From CALBTQ01 sp036725605 (GTDB lineage Bacteria; Lernaellota; Lernaellaia; Lernaellales; Lernaellaceae), in the NCBI GenBank assembly GCA_036725605.1, contig DAIMDW010000030.1:1-64000 (forward strand): a stretch of DNA of 64,000 nt. Direction: 5' to 3'. The translations under genes were made by a program, and so were the position numbers. Of the stretch, positions 37,141 to 46,580 are shown piece by piece. Every line of letters starts with the position of its first letter. The stretch's first letter is position 1. A model generated the notes under the pieces. That model ran no database searches, was not told the origin of the DNA, and saw nothing but the letters and a program-made list of their open reading frames with translations.

Positions 37141-38318
37141 GGCGTCTCCGCGTCGCCGCGCGTCGGATCGCGGCGCAGTAGAAAGTTCAACGTCTCATCG
37201 CGCACCGGTTCGGGCGTGCTGTGCCGGCCGACGGCGAGAATCAGCCCGACCAGACTGAAGTTCAGCAGCGCGCTGCTGCCGCCGTAGGAGAGAAACGGCA
37301 TCGCCAGGCCCTTGGTCGGCAGCAGGCACATCACCACGCCGGCGTTGACGATCACCTGCATGCCCAGCAGCGCCGTCGCGCCCACGCCCAGGAAGCGCAC
37401 GAACGGCTCCTTGCTGCGCATCGCCAGCCACATCCCGCGAAAGATCAGCGCGGTGAACAGCGCCAGCACCATGACGATCCCGAACAGGCCCATCTCCTCG
37501 CCGAGGTTGGCCAGGATGAAGTCGGTGTGGATCTCCGGCAGGTAGAACAGCTTCTGGAAGCCGTTGCCGATGCCCACGCCGAAAATCCCGCCGCGGCCCA
37601 GCGCCACCAGCGATTGCTTGATCTGATAGCTCGCGCCGCTCGGATCGGCCCAGGGGTGCAGGAAGGCGAAGATGCGCTTGACGCGGTACGGCTCGATGAG
37701 GATCAGCCCCACGAAGCCCAGCGCGCCCAGCGCCGCGCCCGCGCCCATCACGCGCAGTTGCGCCCCGCCGATGAACAGCATCACCAGCATCAGCAGCGCG
37801 ATCATCATGCCCGCGCCCAAATCCGGCTCGGCGAAGATCATCCCCATGAACACCAGCGCGCCGCCGACCATCGGCAGCACCCCGGCCATGAACTGCCGGA
37901 TCTTCTCCCCGCGCCGCGACAGGTAATGCGCGAAGAAAAACACCATCGCGCCCTTGGCGAATTCCGAGGGTTGGAACTTGGTCGCGCCCAGGTGGATCCA
38001 GCGGTGCGCGCCCTTGCTCGGCGCGGCGAGCCCCGGGATGTACACCAGCGTGAGCATCACGAACGCCGCGGCCAGCAGCAGGCCGACGAACCACGTTTCG
38101 TCCAGCGCCTTGAGGTTCAGGCGGCTGATCACGATCATCAGCGCGACGCCGATGACCACCCACAGCAATTGCTTTTGCAGGTAGTGGTAGGGCGAATCGC
38201 TCTGCGGCGCGCCGGCCGAATAGACCATCACCAGGCCGATGCCGACCAGCGTCAGCGTCAGCCCCAGGATGATATTGTCCGGCCGCGAAGTCCGGTTGCG
38301 GTTCGCCAAACGGATCAT
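37107..38318 (-). CDS. ftsW: Septal peptidoglycan polymerase FtsW (SEDS family)
   Basis: Ten-helix SEDS glycosyltransferase that polymerises lipid II with FtsI. 403 residues. VMVYSAGAP in the first helix pair, the loop GAHRWIHLG with FQPSEFAKGAMVFFFA, the long extracytoplasmic loop AEPDLGAGMM, and LPTKGLAMPFLSYGGSSALL near the end are all classic. The ATG at 38318 overlaps the murD stop by ATGA. The C-terminal 11 codons overlap the murC start. Confidence 0.96.
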   Translation of the reverse strand: MIRLANRNRTSRPDNIILGLTLTLVGIGLVMVYSAGAPQSDSPYHYLQKQLLWVVIGVALMIVISRLNLKALDETWFVGLLLAAAFVMLTLVYIPGLAAPSKGAHRWIHLGATKFQPSEFAKGAMVFFFAHYLSRRGEKIRQFMAGVLPMVGGALVFMGMIFAEPDLGAGMMIALLMLVMLFIGGAQLRVMGAGAALGALGFVGLILIEPYRVKRIFAFLHPWADPSGASYQIKQSLVALGRGGIFGVGIGNGFQKLFYLPEIHTDFILANLGEEMGLFGIVMVLALFTALIFRGMWLAMRSKEPFVRFLGVGATALLGMQVIVNAGVVMCLLPTKGLAMPFLSYGGSSALLNFSLVGLILAVGRHSTPEPVRDETLNFLLRRDPTRGDAETPCLDGRNIYIS

Positions 38319-39646
38319 CTTTTCGCCAGCCACTCCCGCATGGCATCGCCACGCTCCTCGAAATTGCGGAACTGATCGAAACTCGCGCACCCCGGCGACA
38401 GCAGCACCGCTTCGCCCGGCCGCGCCAGGTTGGCCGCCGCCGGCAACGCCTCGGCGAACGGCCCGACCACGTGCACCGGCACCATGGTCATCGTCTGCTG
38501 AATCTTCGCCGCCGCCTCGCCGTACGCGACCACCGCGCGCACCTTGGGCAGCAGCCCGTATTCCAACTCGGCCCAATCCGCGCCCTTGTCGCGCCCACCG
38601 AGAATCAGCACCACCGGCCGCTCCATCGCCGCCAGCGCGATGCGCACCGACGCCGCCGCCGTCGCCTTCGAATCGTTGATGAACAGCACGCCGTCGCGCT
38701 CGCCGATCGCCTCGAGGCGATGCGGCAGCCCGGTGAAGGTCGAAGCGGCCAGCTCGATCGCCGCCGGATCCGCGCCCACCAGCCGCGCCATCAGCGCCGC
38801 CGCCTGCAGGTTCAGCCGGTTGTGATCGCCCGGGAGCGAGAACTCGCCGATGTCGATCGCGTCCTCGAACTTCTGCCCGCGCAGGTAGAGCTTGTCGCCC
38901 TCGGTCCAGGCGTTGGACTGCGACGTGCCGAAGGTGAACAGGCGGCTTTTCACCCGGCGGATCTGCGCCATGACCTGCTCGTCGCGCGCGTTGAACACCG
39001 CCGCGTCGGTCGGCAACTGTCCGGCGAACAGGTTCGTCTTGGCCCTGACGTAATCGGGGAACGAATCGTAGCGGTTCATGTGGTCCGGCTCGACGTTGAG
39101 CAACGCGCCGACCACCGCGCGCATCGTGCGCACCGCTTCGAGCTGGAAGCTCGACAGTTCCACCACCGCCAGGTCGTAGGGTTCCTCGGCCAGCGCCGCC
39201 TCGGCCAGCGGCGTGCCCAGGTTGCCGCCGACGAACGCGTTGAAGCCCGCCGCGCGCACCATCGCGCCCAACAGCTCGGTCACCGTCGACTTGCCGTTGG
39301 TGCCGGTGATGCCGATCAGCGGACAACCCAGGTAGCGGTACGCCAGCTCGATTTCGCCGATGATCTCCGCGCCGTTTTCCCGCGCGACCTCGAAGATCGG
39401 CAGCGCCAGCGGCACGCCCGGACTGACCACGACCAGCTCGGCCCAGCGGAACATCTTCTCGGTGTGCCCGCCGGTTTCCACCTGCTCGACCAGCGAGGCG
39501 ATCGGCGCGAGTTGCTCGGCCAGATCCTCGGCCGAACGAACGTCGGTGATCGCCACGCGCGCGCCGTGCTTCTTGACCAGCCGCACGGCCGATGCGCCGC
39601 TGCGGCCCAACCCGACGACCAACGTTTTGCGCTCGGTCAGACTCAT
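38315..39646 (-). CDS. murD: UDP-N-acetylmuramoylalanine--D-glutamate ligase
   Basis: Mur ligase that adds D-Glu. 443 residues: N-terminal Rossmann-like TLVVGLGRSGASAVRLV, SPGVPL, ATP loop IGITGTNGKSTVTEL, LSSFQLE, NVEPDHMNRY, and FINDSKATAAAS, which is the MurD-specific form of the third domain. The start overlaps the murF stop by ATGA. The usual gene between murF and murD, mraY, is absent. Confidence 0.97.
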   Translation of the reverse strand: MSLTERKTLVVGLGRSGASAVRLVKKHGARVAITDVRSAEDLAEQLAPIASLVEQVETGGHTEKMFRWAELVVVSPGVPLALPIFEVARENGAEIIGEIELAYRYLGCPLIGITGTNGKSTVTELLGAMVRAAGFNAFVGGNLGTPLAEAALAEEPYDLAVVELSSFQLEAVRTMRAVVGALLNVEPDHMNRYDSFPDYVRAKTNLFAGQLPTDAAVFNARDEQVMAQIRRVKSRLFTFGTSQSNAWTEGDKLYLRGQKFEDAIDIGEFSLPGDHNRLNLQAAALMARLVGADPAAIELAASTFTGLPHRLEAIGERDGVLFINDSKATAAASVRIALAAMERPVVLILGGRDKGADWAELEYGLLPKVRAVVAYGEAAAKIQQTMTMVPVHVVGPFAEALPAAANLARPGEAVLLSPGCASFDQFRNFEERGDAMREWLAKR

Positions 39647-41049
39647 CCGATCGCCTCTCCCTTCAGCCCGCGCACGATACGTTCCATGCGCATGCCGCGA
39701 CTGCCCTTCACCAAAATCACGTCGCCCCGCTGCGCCCAGGCGCGCAGGTCGTTCACGATGTCGCCTTGTTCGTCAAAGATGCTGATCGCCTCGTCGGTCA
39801 TCTTTTCCTCGCGCGCGCCGTCGGCGACGTGCTCGGCCTGTTCGCCCAGCAGGATCAGCCGGTCCAGCCGCGTTTTCGCCGCGTGCCGGCCCAGGCGCCG
39901 GTGCGCCGCCTGCGTCTCGTCGCCCAGCTCGAACATGTCGCCCAGCACGGCCACCTTGCGCCCCTGCCCGGCCAGCTCGGCCAGCGCGGCCAGCGCCGCG
40001 TCCATGCTGCGCGGATTGGCGTTGTACGTGTCGTCGATCACCGTCACGCCGAAGATGTTGAGCACGCGGCTGCGCATCGCCGGCGGCCGGAACGCCTCCA
40101 GCCCGCGCGCGATCGTTTGCGCGTCCACCCCGAAGGCGTGCGCCGCGCCCGCCGCGGCCAGCGCGTTGAGCACGTTGTGCCGCCCGAAGCACGACAGCGC
40201 GACCTCGACCGTCTCCTCGCCGATCGCCAGCGTCGCCCGGATGCCCTCGAAGCCCTGCGGCGTCACGCTCAGCGCGCGCACCGTCGCCTCGCTTTGCGGA
40301 TCGGCCGAAAAATAAAGGCTGTGGAACGGCTTGCCTTCGCCCATGCGCATCACGCGCGGATCGTCGGCGTTGAGCACCACCGTGTTTTTCTCGGTGAAGT
40401 TCTCCAGCAGTTCGCCCTTGGCCTCGGCCACCGCGCCGATCGTCTTCAAATGTTCCAGGTGCACCGCGCTCACGTTGGTGATCACGCCGATGTTCGGCTG
40501 CGCGATCTGCGCCAGGCGGCGGATCTCGCCGCGCATGCTCATGCCCATTTCCAGCACCGCCACCTCGTGGTCGGCGGTCAGCCGGAAGACGGTCAGCGGC
40601 AGGCCGATCAGGTTGTTGAAGTTGCCCTCGTTGCGCAGCACCTTGCCCGGCCGCGCGAGGTTCATGATCTCGTAGAGCATCTCCTTGGTCGTCGTCTTGC
40701 CCGTCGAGCCGGTCACGGCCAGCACCGGAATTTTCCGCTGCGCCAGCGTCCAGCGCGCCAGATCGCCCAGCGCCGTGAGCGTGTCGGGCACGCGGATGAC
40801 CGCCGCGGTCGTGTCGGGCGGCAGCTCGACGTTCTCGCTGATCACCAGTCCGGTCGCCCCCTGCGCCAGCGCCTGGACGATGAAGCGGTGCCCGTTGAAG
40901 TTCGGTCCGACCAGAGCGACGAAGCATTCGTGCGGCCGCAACGAGCGCGTGTCGGTGCTCACGCCGGCGAAACGCTCCCCGGCCTGGCCCCGATACAGCG
41001 TGCCGCCGACAGCGGCGGCGACGGATTGCGCCGTGTACAGATCGTGCAT
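39643..41049 (-). CDS. murF: UDP-MurNAc-tripeptide--D-Ala-D-Ala ligase
   Basis: Final cytoplasmic Mur ligase. 468 residues: GVSTDTRSLRPHECFVAL, ATP site LAVTGSTGKTTTKEML, NEGNFNNLIGLPLT, which is the MurF signature, and IDDTYNANPRSMDAAL. The ATG at 41049 shares one base with the murE stop (TGATG) and has GGAG within the murE end; an in-frame GTG lies one codon upstream. Coupled at the 3' end to murD by ATGA. Confidence 0.97.
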   Translation of the reverse strand: MHDLYTAQSVAAAVGGTLYRGQAGERFAGVSTDTRSLRPHECFVALVGPNFNGHRFIVQALAQGATGLVISENVELPPDTTAAVIRVPDTLTALGDLARWTLAQRKIPVLAVTGSTGKTTTKEMLYEIMNLARPGKVLRNEGNFNNLIGLPLTVFRLTADHEVAVLEMGMSMRGEIRRLAQIAQPNIGVITNVSAVHLEHLKTIGAVAEAKGELLENFTEKNTVVLNADDPRVMRMGEGKPFHSLYFSADPQSEATVRALSVTPQGFEGIRATLAIGEETVEVALSCFGRHNVLNALAAAGAAHAFGVDAQTIARGLEAFRPPAMRSRVLNIFGVTVIDDTYNANPRSMDAALAALAELAGQGRKVAVLGDMFELGDETQAAHRRLGRHAAKTRLDRLILLGEQAEHVADGAREEKMTDEAISIFDEQGDIVNDLRAWAQRGDVILVKGSRGMRMERIVRGLKGEAIG

Positions 41050-42560
41050 CACGTTTCTCCAAGGCGCCGCGCCAAAGCCTGCGCGGCCACTTCCCGATCG
41101 TCAAAGTGAATGCGTTCGCGACCGATGATCTGATAGTCCTCGTGCCCCTTGCCGGCCAGCAACACGATGTCGCCGGGCCGCGCGGCCTGCACCGCCAGTT
41201 CGATCGCCCGCGCCCGGTCGGGTTCGACCGCATAGGCCGGCGTTTCGTTCCCCGGCAATTGTTCCGGCGCGATGCGTGAAAGGCCGGTCTCGCTCATTCC
41301 CGGCAAAATCATCTCGATGATCTTCAACGGGTCTTCGCTACGCGGATTGTCGTTGGTCACCAGCGCCAGGTCGGCGCGCTCGGCCACCGCCCGGCCCATC
41401 AGCGGCCGCTTGCCCATGTCGCGGTCGCCGCCGCAACCGAACACGGCGATCACCCGCCCCCGCGCCAGCCGCCGCAGCGTGGAGAGCACCGAGGACAGCG
41501 CGTCGGGCGTGTGCGCGTAATCGACCAGCACCAGGAAATCCTGCCGGCCCACCGGATCGAGCCGGCCGGGCACGCGGTGACAGTTCGCCAGACCGGCGCG
41601 CACCACCTCGGCCGGAACCTTCAGGCCGTAGCACGCCGACGCCGCGGCCAGCACGTTGACCTGCTGAAAATCGCCGAGCAGCGGACAGGCGAGTTCCACC
41701 GCTTCCGAGCCGTAGGCCAGCGTGCCGCGCAGGCCGTCGAAGTCGCTTTGCACGTCCAGCCAGTGCAGTTCCTCGCCCAGACCGAAGGGCACCGTCCGCA
41801 CCGGCGTGGCGGCCAGCACCTGACTGCCCGCCGGATCGTCCAGGTTGATCGCCGCGAACACGTCGGGCTTGGTGCGCGCCGACACGGGCAGAATTTCGTC
41901 GAACAAGCGGATCTTCGCGGCCAGGTAGGCGTCCAGCGCGCCGTGGAAGTCCAGGTGATCGCGCGAGAGGTTGGTGAACACGCCCGCGTCCAGGATGCAG
42001 CCGACGGTCCGCCGCAGTTGCAGCGCGTGGCTGGAGATTTCCATGACCACCGTGTCCACGCCGGCCTGCTTCATCTCGACGAGCATGGCCACCAGGTCCG
42101 GCGCCTCGGGCGTGGTGAAGCGCGCCGGTTTGATCGTGCCGTTGTAGCGATAGTTGACCGTGCCGATCACGCCGACCTCGCGTCCCCAGGCGCGAAACAC
42201 CTCTTCGAGCAGATAGGTGATCGTCGTCTTGCCGTTGGTGCCGGTGATGCCCACGACCGTCATCGACGCGGTCGGGTCGCCCGCCAGCCGATGCGCGGCC
42301 ATCGCGGCGAACCGGCGCGCGTCGGGCACGCGCACCAGGGGCACGTCGCCGGTGTCGATGCGATCCTCGGCGGCCACGGCGGCCGCTCCGGCGGCCACGA
42401 CCTGCGGCACGTACTTCGCGCCGTCCGACGACTGTCCGCGAATCGCCACGAACAGATCGCCCGCGCGCGCCTGGCGCGAATCGACGATCGCCCGCGACAC
42501 GTCGGCGTCACGATCGAACGTCGCCCACGGCAGGTCTTTGGTCAGTTCACTCAGTCGCAT
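41049..42560 (-). CDS. murE: UDP-MurNAc-tripeptide synthetase MurE
   Basis: Adds the third stem residue to UDP-MurNAc-L-Ala-D-Glu. 503 residues: VDSRQARAGDLFVAIRGQ, ATP site VGITGTNGKTTITYLL, SSHAL, NLSRDHLDFHG, and C-terminal LVDYAHTPDAL. The substrate-specificity stretch reads VTNDNPRSEDPLKI; DNPR is the meso-diaminopimelate form, so the product is predicted to be DAP-type, typical of Gram-negatives. AAGGAAG precedes the ATG; 12 bases from ftsI. Confidence 0.97.
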   Translation of the reverse strand: MRLSELTKDLPWATFDRDADVSRAIVDSRQARAGDLFVAIRGQSSDGAKYVPQVVAAGAAAVAAEDRIDTGDVPLVRVPDARRFAAMAAHRLAGDPTASMTVVGITGTNGKTTITYLLEEVFRAWGREVGVIGTVNYRYNGTIKPARFTTPEAPDLVAMLVEMKQAGVDTVVMEISSHALQLRRTVGCILDAGVFTNLSRDHLDFHGALDAYLAAKIRLFDEILPVSARTKPDVFAAINLDDPAGSQVLAATPVRTVPFGLGEELHWLDVQSDFDGLRGTLAYGSEAVELACPLLGDFQQVNVLAAASACYGLKVPAEVVRAGLANCHRVPGRLDPVGRQDFLVLVDYAHTPDALSSVLSTLRRLARGRVIAVFGCGGDRDMGKRPLMGRAVAERADLALVTNDNPRSEDPLKIIEMILPGMSETGLSRIAPEQLPGNETPAYAVEPDRARAIELAVQAARPGDIVLLAGKGHEDYQIIGRERIHFDDREVAAQALARRLGET

Positions 42561-42572
42561 GCAACTTCCTTC

Positions 42573-44627
42573 TCAGCTCGGCGGCGCGAATTCCACCTGC
42601 ACCGATTTGTTCGGCGGCAACGCCTGTCCCGGCGCGGGCAACTGCTTGATCGCCACGCCCGAGCCGTCCAGCCTCAACTCGATATCGTTCTGGCTCGCCA
42701 GCGCCAGCGCCCGGCGCATGGTCAAGCCGATGAAATTCGGCGTCAGCCCCTGGGCCGTCAACGGCCGGGGCGTGGTCGCCGTCGGCTCCGGCGCCTTGTT
42801 TTGCACCAGCAGCCGGCGGTCGATTTCCCGCTCGAGCTCGTCTTCCTCGTCGGTCTTGTCCGGGTAGATGTTCAGGTGCCGCAGGCTGCGTTCGGCGATC
42901 TGCTTGAACGCCGGCGCGCCCGCCAGCCCGCCCGGTTCCTTGTTGGCCGGCTCGTCGATCACCACGACGATCCCCAGGCGCGGATGATCGCCCGGCACCA
43001 GGCCCACGAAACTGCTCACCCGCTTGTCGGGGTGGTAGGTCTTCATTCCCTCGACGACCTTGTAGGCGGTGCCGGTCTTGCCCGCGACCGAAAAATCCTT
43101 CAGCGCGGCCTGGGTCGCCGTGCCGCCCGGCTGCGTCACCAGGCGCATCATCGCCATGACCTTGTCGGTCACCTGCAGGCTGACCACTCGCCGCTGAATG
43201 TCCGGATTGTTGCGCTCGATCACCCGCCCGTTGTCGTCGATCGTCTCGGCTACGACGTACGGTTTCATCAGCCGCCCGCCGTTGCCCAGCGCGCACATCG
43301 CCGTCAACAACTGGAGCGCCGTCACGTTGATGCCGTGCCCGTAGGCGTGCGTGCAGGTCGTGATCGGCCACCAGTTCTTGTAATGGCGCAGTTGACCGAC
43401 CGCTTCGCCGGGCAGGTCGATGCCCGTGCGCTTGCCGAAGCCGAACTGCACCAGCCAGTTGTACATTTTCTCTTTGCCGATGCGCTGCGCCAGCTTCGCC
43501 GCGCCGATGTTCGAGCTGACCTGGATGATCTCCGCCGGCGTCAGCGACCCGTGCGGCTTCGAATCGTGAATGACGCTGCCCATGTAATGGTACAGACCGT
43601 TCTCGCAGAAAATGCGCTCGTTCAGGTCGACCTTGCCTTCCTCCAGCGCCATGACCATCGTCAGCGGCTTGAAGGTCGAACCGGGCTCGTACATGTCGGT
43701 GATCGCCCGGTTGCGCCGATAGTCCGCCGGCGCCTCGCCCGGCGCGGACGGATCGAAGGTCGGCCGGTTGGCGATGGCCAGAATCTCGCCGGTCTGCACG
43801 TCCATCACGATCACCCAGGCCGCTTTCGGACGCAGACGCTTGATTGCGCCGTCCAGCGCGTCCTCGGCGAACCACTGGATCTTCGCGTCCAGCGTCAGGC
43901 GCAGCGTGCCGCCCGGCTTGAAGCCGATCACGTTCACGCCGTCGGGGAAAAACACGCGGCCCTTCGCGTCGCGCAGGCCGACCATCTGACCGCTTTGCCC
44001 GGCCAGCACGTTGTCGTATTTGAGTTCCAGCCCTTCCTGGCCCTTGGTTTCGATGTTGGTGAAGCCGATCGTCGCCGCGGCCAGCCGGCCCTGCGGATAA
44101 TGCCGCTTGGATTCGTTGACCCGCCCGACGCCCTGGGGCAGTTCGAGGTTCTTGAGCGCCACCGACTCCGCGGCGGAAATCTTGCGCTTGACGAACACGA
44201 AGGCGCGCTGACCGGTCAGCTTCTCGCGCAGCTTCGCCTCGTCCAGGCCCAGCACCGGCGCCAGCAGCTTGGCCGCCGCGGCCGGATCCTTGATGCGACG
44301 CGGCTCGGCGAACACCGTCTCGGCGTTGATGCGCACCGCCAGCGGCTCGCCGTTGCGGTCCAGAATCTCCCCGCGCGGCTTGGTCAGCTTGATCTGCGTG
44401 CCGTGCATCTGGTTGGCCAGATCGACCAGTGCGTCGTGCTTGATCACCGTCAGATCCACCGCGCGCGCCAGCAACGCGACGAAGGCGAGCATGAACGCCA
44501 CCACCAGCACGGTCGCCCGGATGCGCTGGCTTTCCTCCCACGGGAACGCCTTCGCCGGCCGGGCCGCGCGCGCCTGGGTGCGCCGCCGTTTGTGCGCCTT
44601 GTGGCTATCGATCCGCCGGTTGATCAT
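42573..44627 (-). CDS. ftsI: Septal transpeptidase FtsI (PBP3) with PASTA domain
   Basis: Class B penicillin-binding protein that cross-links septal peptidoglycan. 684 residues: basic cytoplasmic tail, one transmembrane helix (about 38-58), PBP dimerisation domain (about 75-225), transpeptidase domain (about 260-575) with the active-site Ser in STFK, SSN and KTGTA. A C-terminal PASTA domain (about 615-680) is present, absent from the E. coli enzyme but known in some deltaproteobacterial and Gram-positive homologs. The start overlaps ftsL by 23 bases with AAGGTGA upstream. Confidence 0.96.
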   Translation of the reverse strand: MINRRIDSHKAHKRRRTQARAARPAKAFPWEESQRIRATVLVVAFMLAFVALLARAVDLTVIKHDALVDLANQMHGTQIKLTKPRGEILDRNGEPLAVRINAETVFAEPRRIKDPAAAAKLLAPVLGLDEAKLREKLTGQRAFVFVKRKISAAESVALKNLELPQGVGRVNESKRHYPQGRLAAATIGFTNIETKGQEGLELKYDNVLAGQSGQMVGLRDAKGRVFFPDGVNVIGFKPGGTLRLTLDAKIQWFAEDALDGAIKRLRPKAAWVIVMDVQTGEILAIANRPTFDPSAPGEAPADYRRNRAITDMYEPGSTFKPLTMVMALEEGKVDLNERIFCENGLYHYMGSVIHDSKPHGSLTPAEIIQVSSNIGAAKLAQRIGKEKMYNWLVQFGFGKRTGIDLPGEAVGQLRHYKNWWPITTCTHAYGHGINVTALQLLTAMCALGNGGRLMKPYVVAETIDDNGRVIERNNPDIQRRVVSLQVTDKVMAMMRLVTQPGGTATQAALKDFSVAGKTGTAYKVVEGMKTYHPDKRVSSFVGLVPGDHPRLGIVVVIDEPANKEPGGLAGAPAFKQIAERSLRHLNIYPDKTDEEDELEREIDRRLLVQNKAPEPTATTPRPLTAQGLTPNFIGLTMRRALALASQNDIELRLDGSGVAIKQLPAPGQALPPNKSVQVEFAPPS

Positions 44628-44994
44628 TGATCACCTTCACCTGCTCGGGCAGCGGCTTGGTCAGTCCCAGCTTGCCGGCCATCTGCTGCAGCCGCTCGGG
44701 GCTGCGCAGCTTCAACCGCTCCAACTCCAACTGATTGACTTCGCGTTGCAGCACCAGAATCGAATCCGATTGCAGCCGGATGTCGTAACCGAGCTGCACC
44801 ACCTCGCCGCGCGTGTGCGTCAGCAGCAGCGCGTAGGCCACCACGACCGCCAGGACGAGGAAAAACATCGCCACGCCGCTCCACCCGATCCACTCGTCGA
44901 GCGAACGCGTCGCCTGCCGACGCCGGCGCGCATTGCCGCGCCGTACGCGCGTTTGGCGCTGTTCATAATCGGTTCTGGCGGTAACCTGACTCAC
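44605..44994 (-). CDS. ftsL: Cell division protein FtsL
   Basis: Small bitopic divisome protein, 129 residues. Very basic N-terminus (about 10-30), one transmembrane helix (about 38-58) and an extracytoplasmic leucine-zipper-like coiled coil (about 60-115). Low sequence conservation is normal for FtsL; position between rsmH and ftsI and the topology support the name. The start is a GTG with AGAGGG 5 bases upstream. Confidence 0.85.
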   Translation of the reverse strand: MSQVTARTDYEQRQTRVRRGNARRRRQATRSLDEWIGWSGVAMFFLVLAVVVAYALLLTHTRGEVVQLGYDIRLQSDSILVLQREVNQLELERLKLRSPERLQQMAGKLGLTKPLPEQVKVINDQPADR

Positions 44995-45033
44995 GGAGCC
45001 CTCTTTTTTCCGGTGCCGCTGTTCCGGCGAGCG

Positions 45034-45963
45034 TCAACCCAGGCGCTGGGCCACCCGCAATTTGGCGCTACGCGCCCGCGGATTGACCCGGCATTCCTCT
45101 TCGCTCGGCGTGATCGGCTTGCGCGTCAACTCCCGCAGCGTCGCCCGGTGGCCGCATACGCACCGGGGCAGATCCTTGGGACAAACGCAGCCGCGCGCCG
45201 CCTCGCGAAAATGGCGTTTGACCAGCCGGTCTTCCAGGCTGTGAAACGAGATCACCGCGAGCCGTCCGCCCTCGACCAGCGAATTTTCCGCCGCCGGCAG
45301 AAACTCGCTGAGGGCGCCCAACTCGTCGTTGACCGCGATGCGCAACGCCTGAAAGATCCGCGTGGCCGAATCGATGCCGCCCGCCCGGCCCGTGCGCGCC
45401 ACGCGATGCGCCAGCGCCTGCAAGGCCGGACCGGTGAACGGTTCGCCCGTTTCGCGGTACCGCACGACCGCCCGGGCCATCGCTCGCCAATGCCGCTCCT
45501 CCCCGAAATCGCGGAAGATGCGGCCCAATTCCTCTACCGAACTCGTTTGCAGCAGCCGCGCCGCCGTCGTCGCGTTGCGCTCGTCCATGCGCATGTCCAG
45601 TTCGCCTTCGCTGCGAAAGGAGAAACCGCGATCGTCGCCGGTCAACTGCATCGAACTTGTCCCTAAATCGGCCAGAATGCCGTTAACTTTCCCGATCCCC
45701 AATGAATCGAGCACCTCGCGCAGGTCGCGGAAATTGGCGCGTACGAATTGGATTTGACTCACGTGTGCCAAGCGCCGCCGCGCAATCGCCAATGCCGCAT
45801 CGTCTTGATCCAGGGCGATTACGCTTCCTTCCGCGCCCACCGCCGCCGCCAGCAGCGCGGTGTGTCCGCCGGCGCCGCAGGTGGCGTCGACGAAAACCTG
45901 TCCGCTAACGGGCGCGAGAAACTCTATCGTCTCCGCCGGCAGCACCGATTGGTGCGCCGACAT
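45034..45963 (-). CDS. rsmH: 16S rRNA (cytosine-1402-N4) methyltransferase RsmH
   Basis: Also called MraW. 309 residues: opening HQSVLPAETIEFL, SAM site FVDATCGAGGHTALLAA, ALDQDD, GILADLGTSSMQL, DMRMD, and C-terminal SFHSLEDRLVKRHF. All match the family. The start ATG at 45963 shares one base with the mraZ stop (TGATG), so the two are coupled. Modifies the ribosomal P site. Confidence 0.97.
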   Translation of the reverse strand: MSAHQSVLPAETIEFLAPVSGQVFVDATCGAGGHTALLAAAVGAEGSVIALDQDDAALAIARRRLAHVSQIQFVRANFRDLREVLDSLGIGKVNGILADLGTSSMQLTGDDRGFSFRSEGELDMRMDERNATTAARLLQTSSVEELGRIFRDFGEERHWRAMARAVVRYRETGEPFTGPALQALAHRVARTGRAGGIDSATRIFQALRIAVNDELGALSEFLPAAENSLVEGGRLAVISFHSLEDRLVKRHFREAARGCVCPKDLPRCVCGHRATLRELTRKPITPSEEECRVNPRARSAKLRVAQRLG

Positions 45964-46418
45964 CAGCTCAACTTTTCGGCCAACGCCCGTTTGGATTCGG
46001 CGAAGCGCGCTTTGGAATCCTTGCGCACCTGCGCCCAGACGTCGGCGTCCCAAATGCGGAACTTGTCGCCGGCCGCAACGACGACGACCTTTCCGTTCAA
46101 CCCGATCTCCTCCCGCAAGGTCTGCGGCACCAGGATCCGCCCCTGACCGTCCATCCCCACCGGCTGCGCCGGGGCGATGAAGTGGTTGTGGAACGCCTCG
46201 ACGTACGGATCCATCTCCGGCAACCGCTCGAACTTGCGGATGAACTTTTCCCATTCCGGCTCGGGGTAGACCACCAGACAGTCGTGCTCGCCGACCGTGT
46301 CGTTGGTCACCACCAGCAACTCGATGCCCTGCCGGGCCAGCTCGTCGCGGATGGGCGCGGGCACACTGGTGCGCCCTTTGTTATCCATCGTCTGAGGATA
46401 AAGGCCCATGAGCCGCAC
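45963..46418 (-). CDS. mraZ: Transcriptional regulator MraZ
   Basis: AbrB-like double SpoVT fold protein that represses the dcw operon in studied bacteria. About 151 residues with two copies of the core: LYPQTMDNKGRTSVPAPIRD and VGMDGQGRILVPQTLREEIG. The start is set at a GTG (46418), since GGGAG lies 8 bases upstream and the resulting N-terminus aligns with the family; an ATG at 46409 is alternative. First gene of the operon. Repeats to which it would bind should lie between 46420 and 46480. Confidence 0.93.
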   Translation of the reverse strand: MRLMGLYPQTMDNKGRTSVPAPIRDELARQGIELLVVTNDTVGEHDCLVVYPEPEWEKFIRKFERLPEMDPYVEAFHNHFIAPAQPVGMDGQGRILVPQTLREEIGLNGKVVVVAAGDKFRIWDADVWAQVRKDSKARFAESKRALAEKLS

Positions 46419-46474
46419 GATGTCTGCTCCCTCCGCTCCGTCCCACCGTATGGGAAAATTTACCACTGAACCGC

Positions 46475-46504
46475 AGTCTAAAGGGATTCAATGCCCTATG
46501 TCAA
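46475..46504 (-). promoter_or_regulatory. Sigma70-type promoter of the dcw operon
   Basis: Minus-strand TTGACA (46504-46499), an 18-base spacer and TAGACT (46480-46475). Start near 46468, giving a leader of about 50 bases. The leader contains the paired G-rich blocks GGTGGGACGG and GGAGCGGAGGGAG, which could include MraZ-type GTGGG boxes (GTGGG at about 46443-46447). Confidence 0.65.
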
Positions 46505-46580
46505 GCAAAACAAACAAAATATATTTAAATAAAAGAGCCATAACTTGCCGTGAAATCGGAGCATTTTTCGCGTCCGTAAC

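Noticed and set aside
41511..44630. A 1039-aa plus-strand reading frame
   Set aside because: Antisense to murE and ftsI, with Arg/His/Gln-rich shadow composition.
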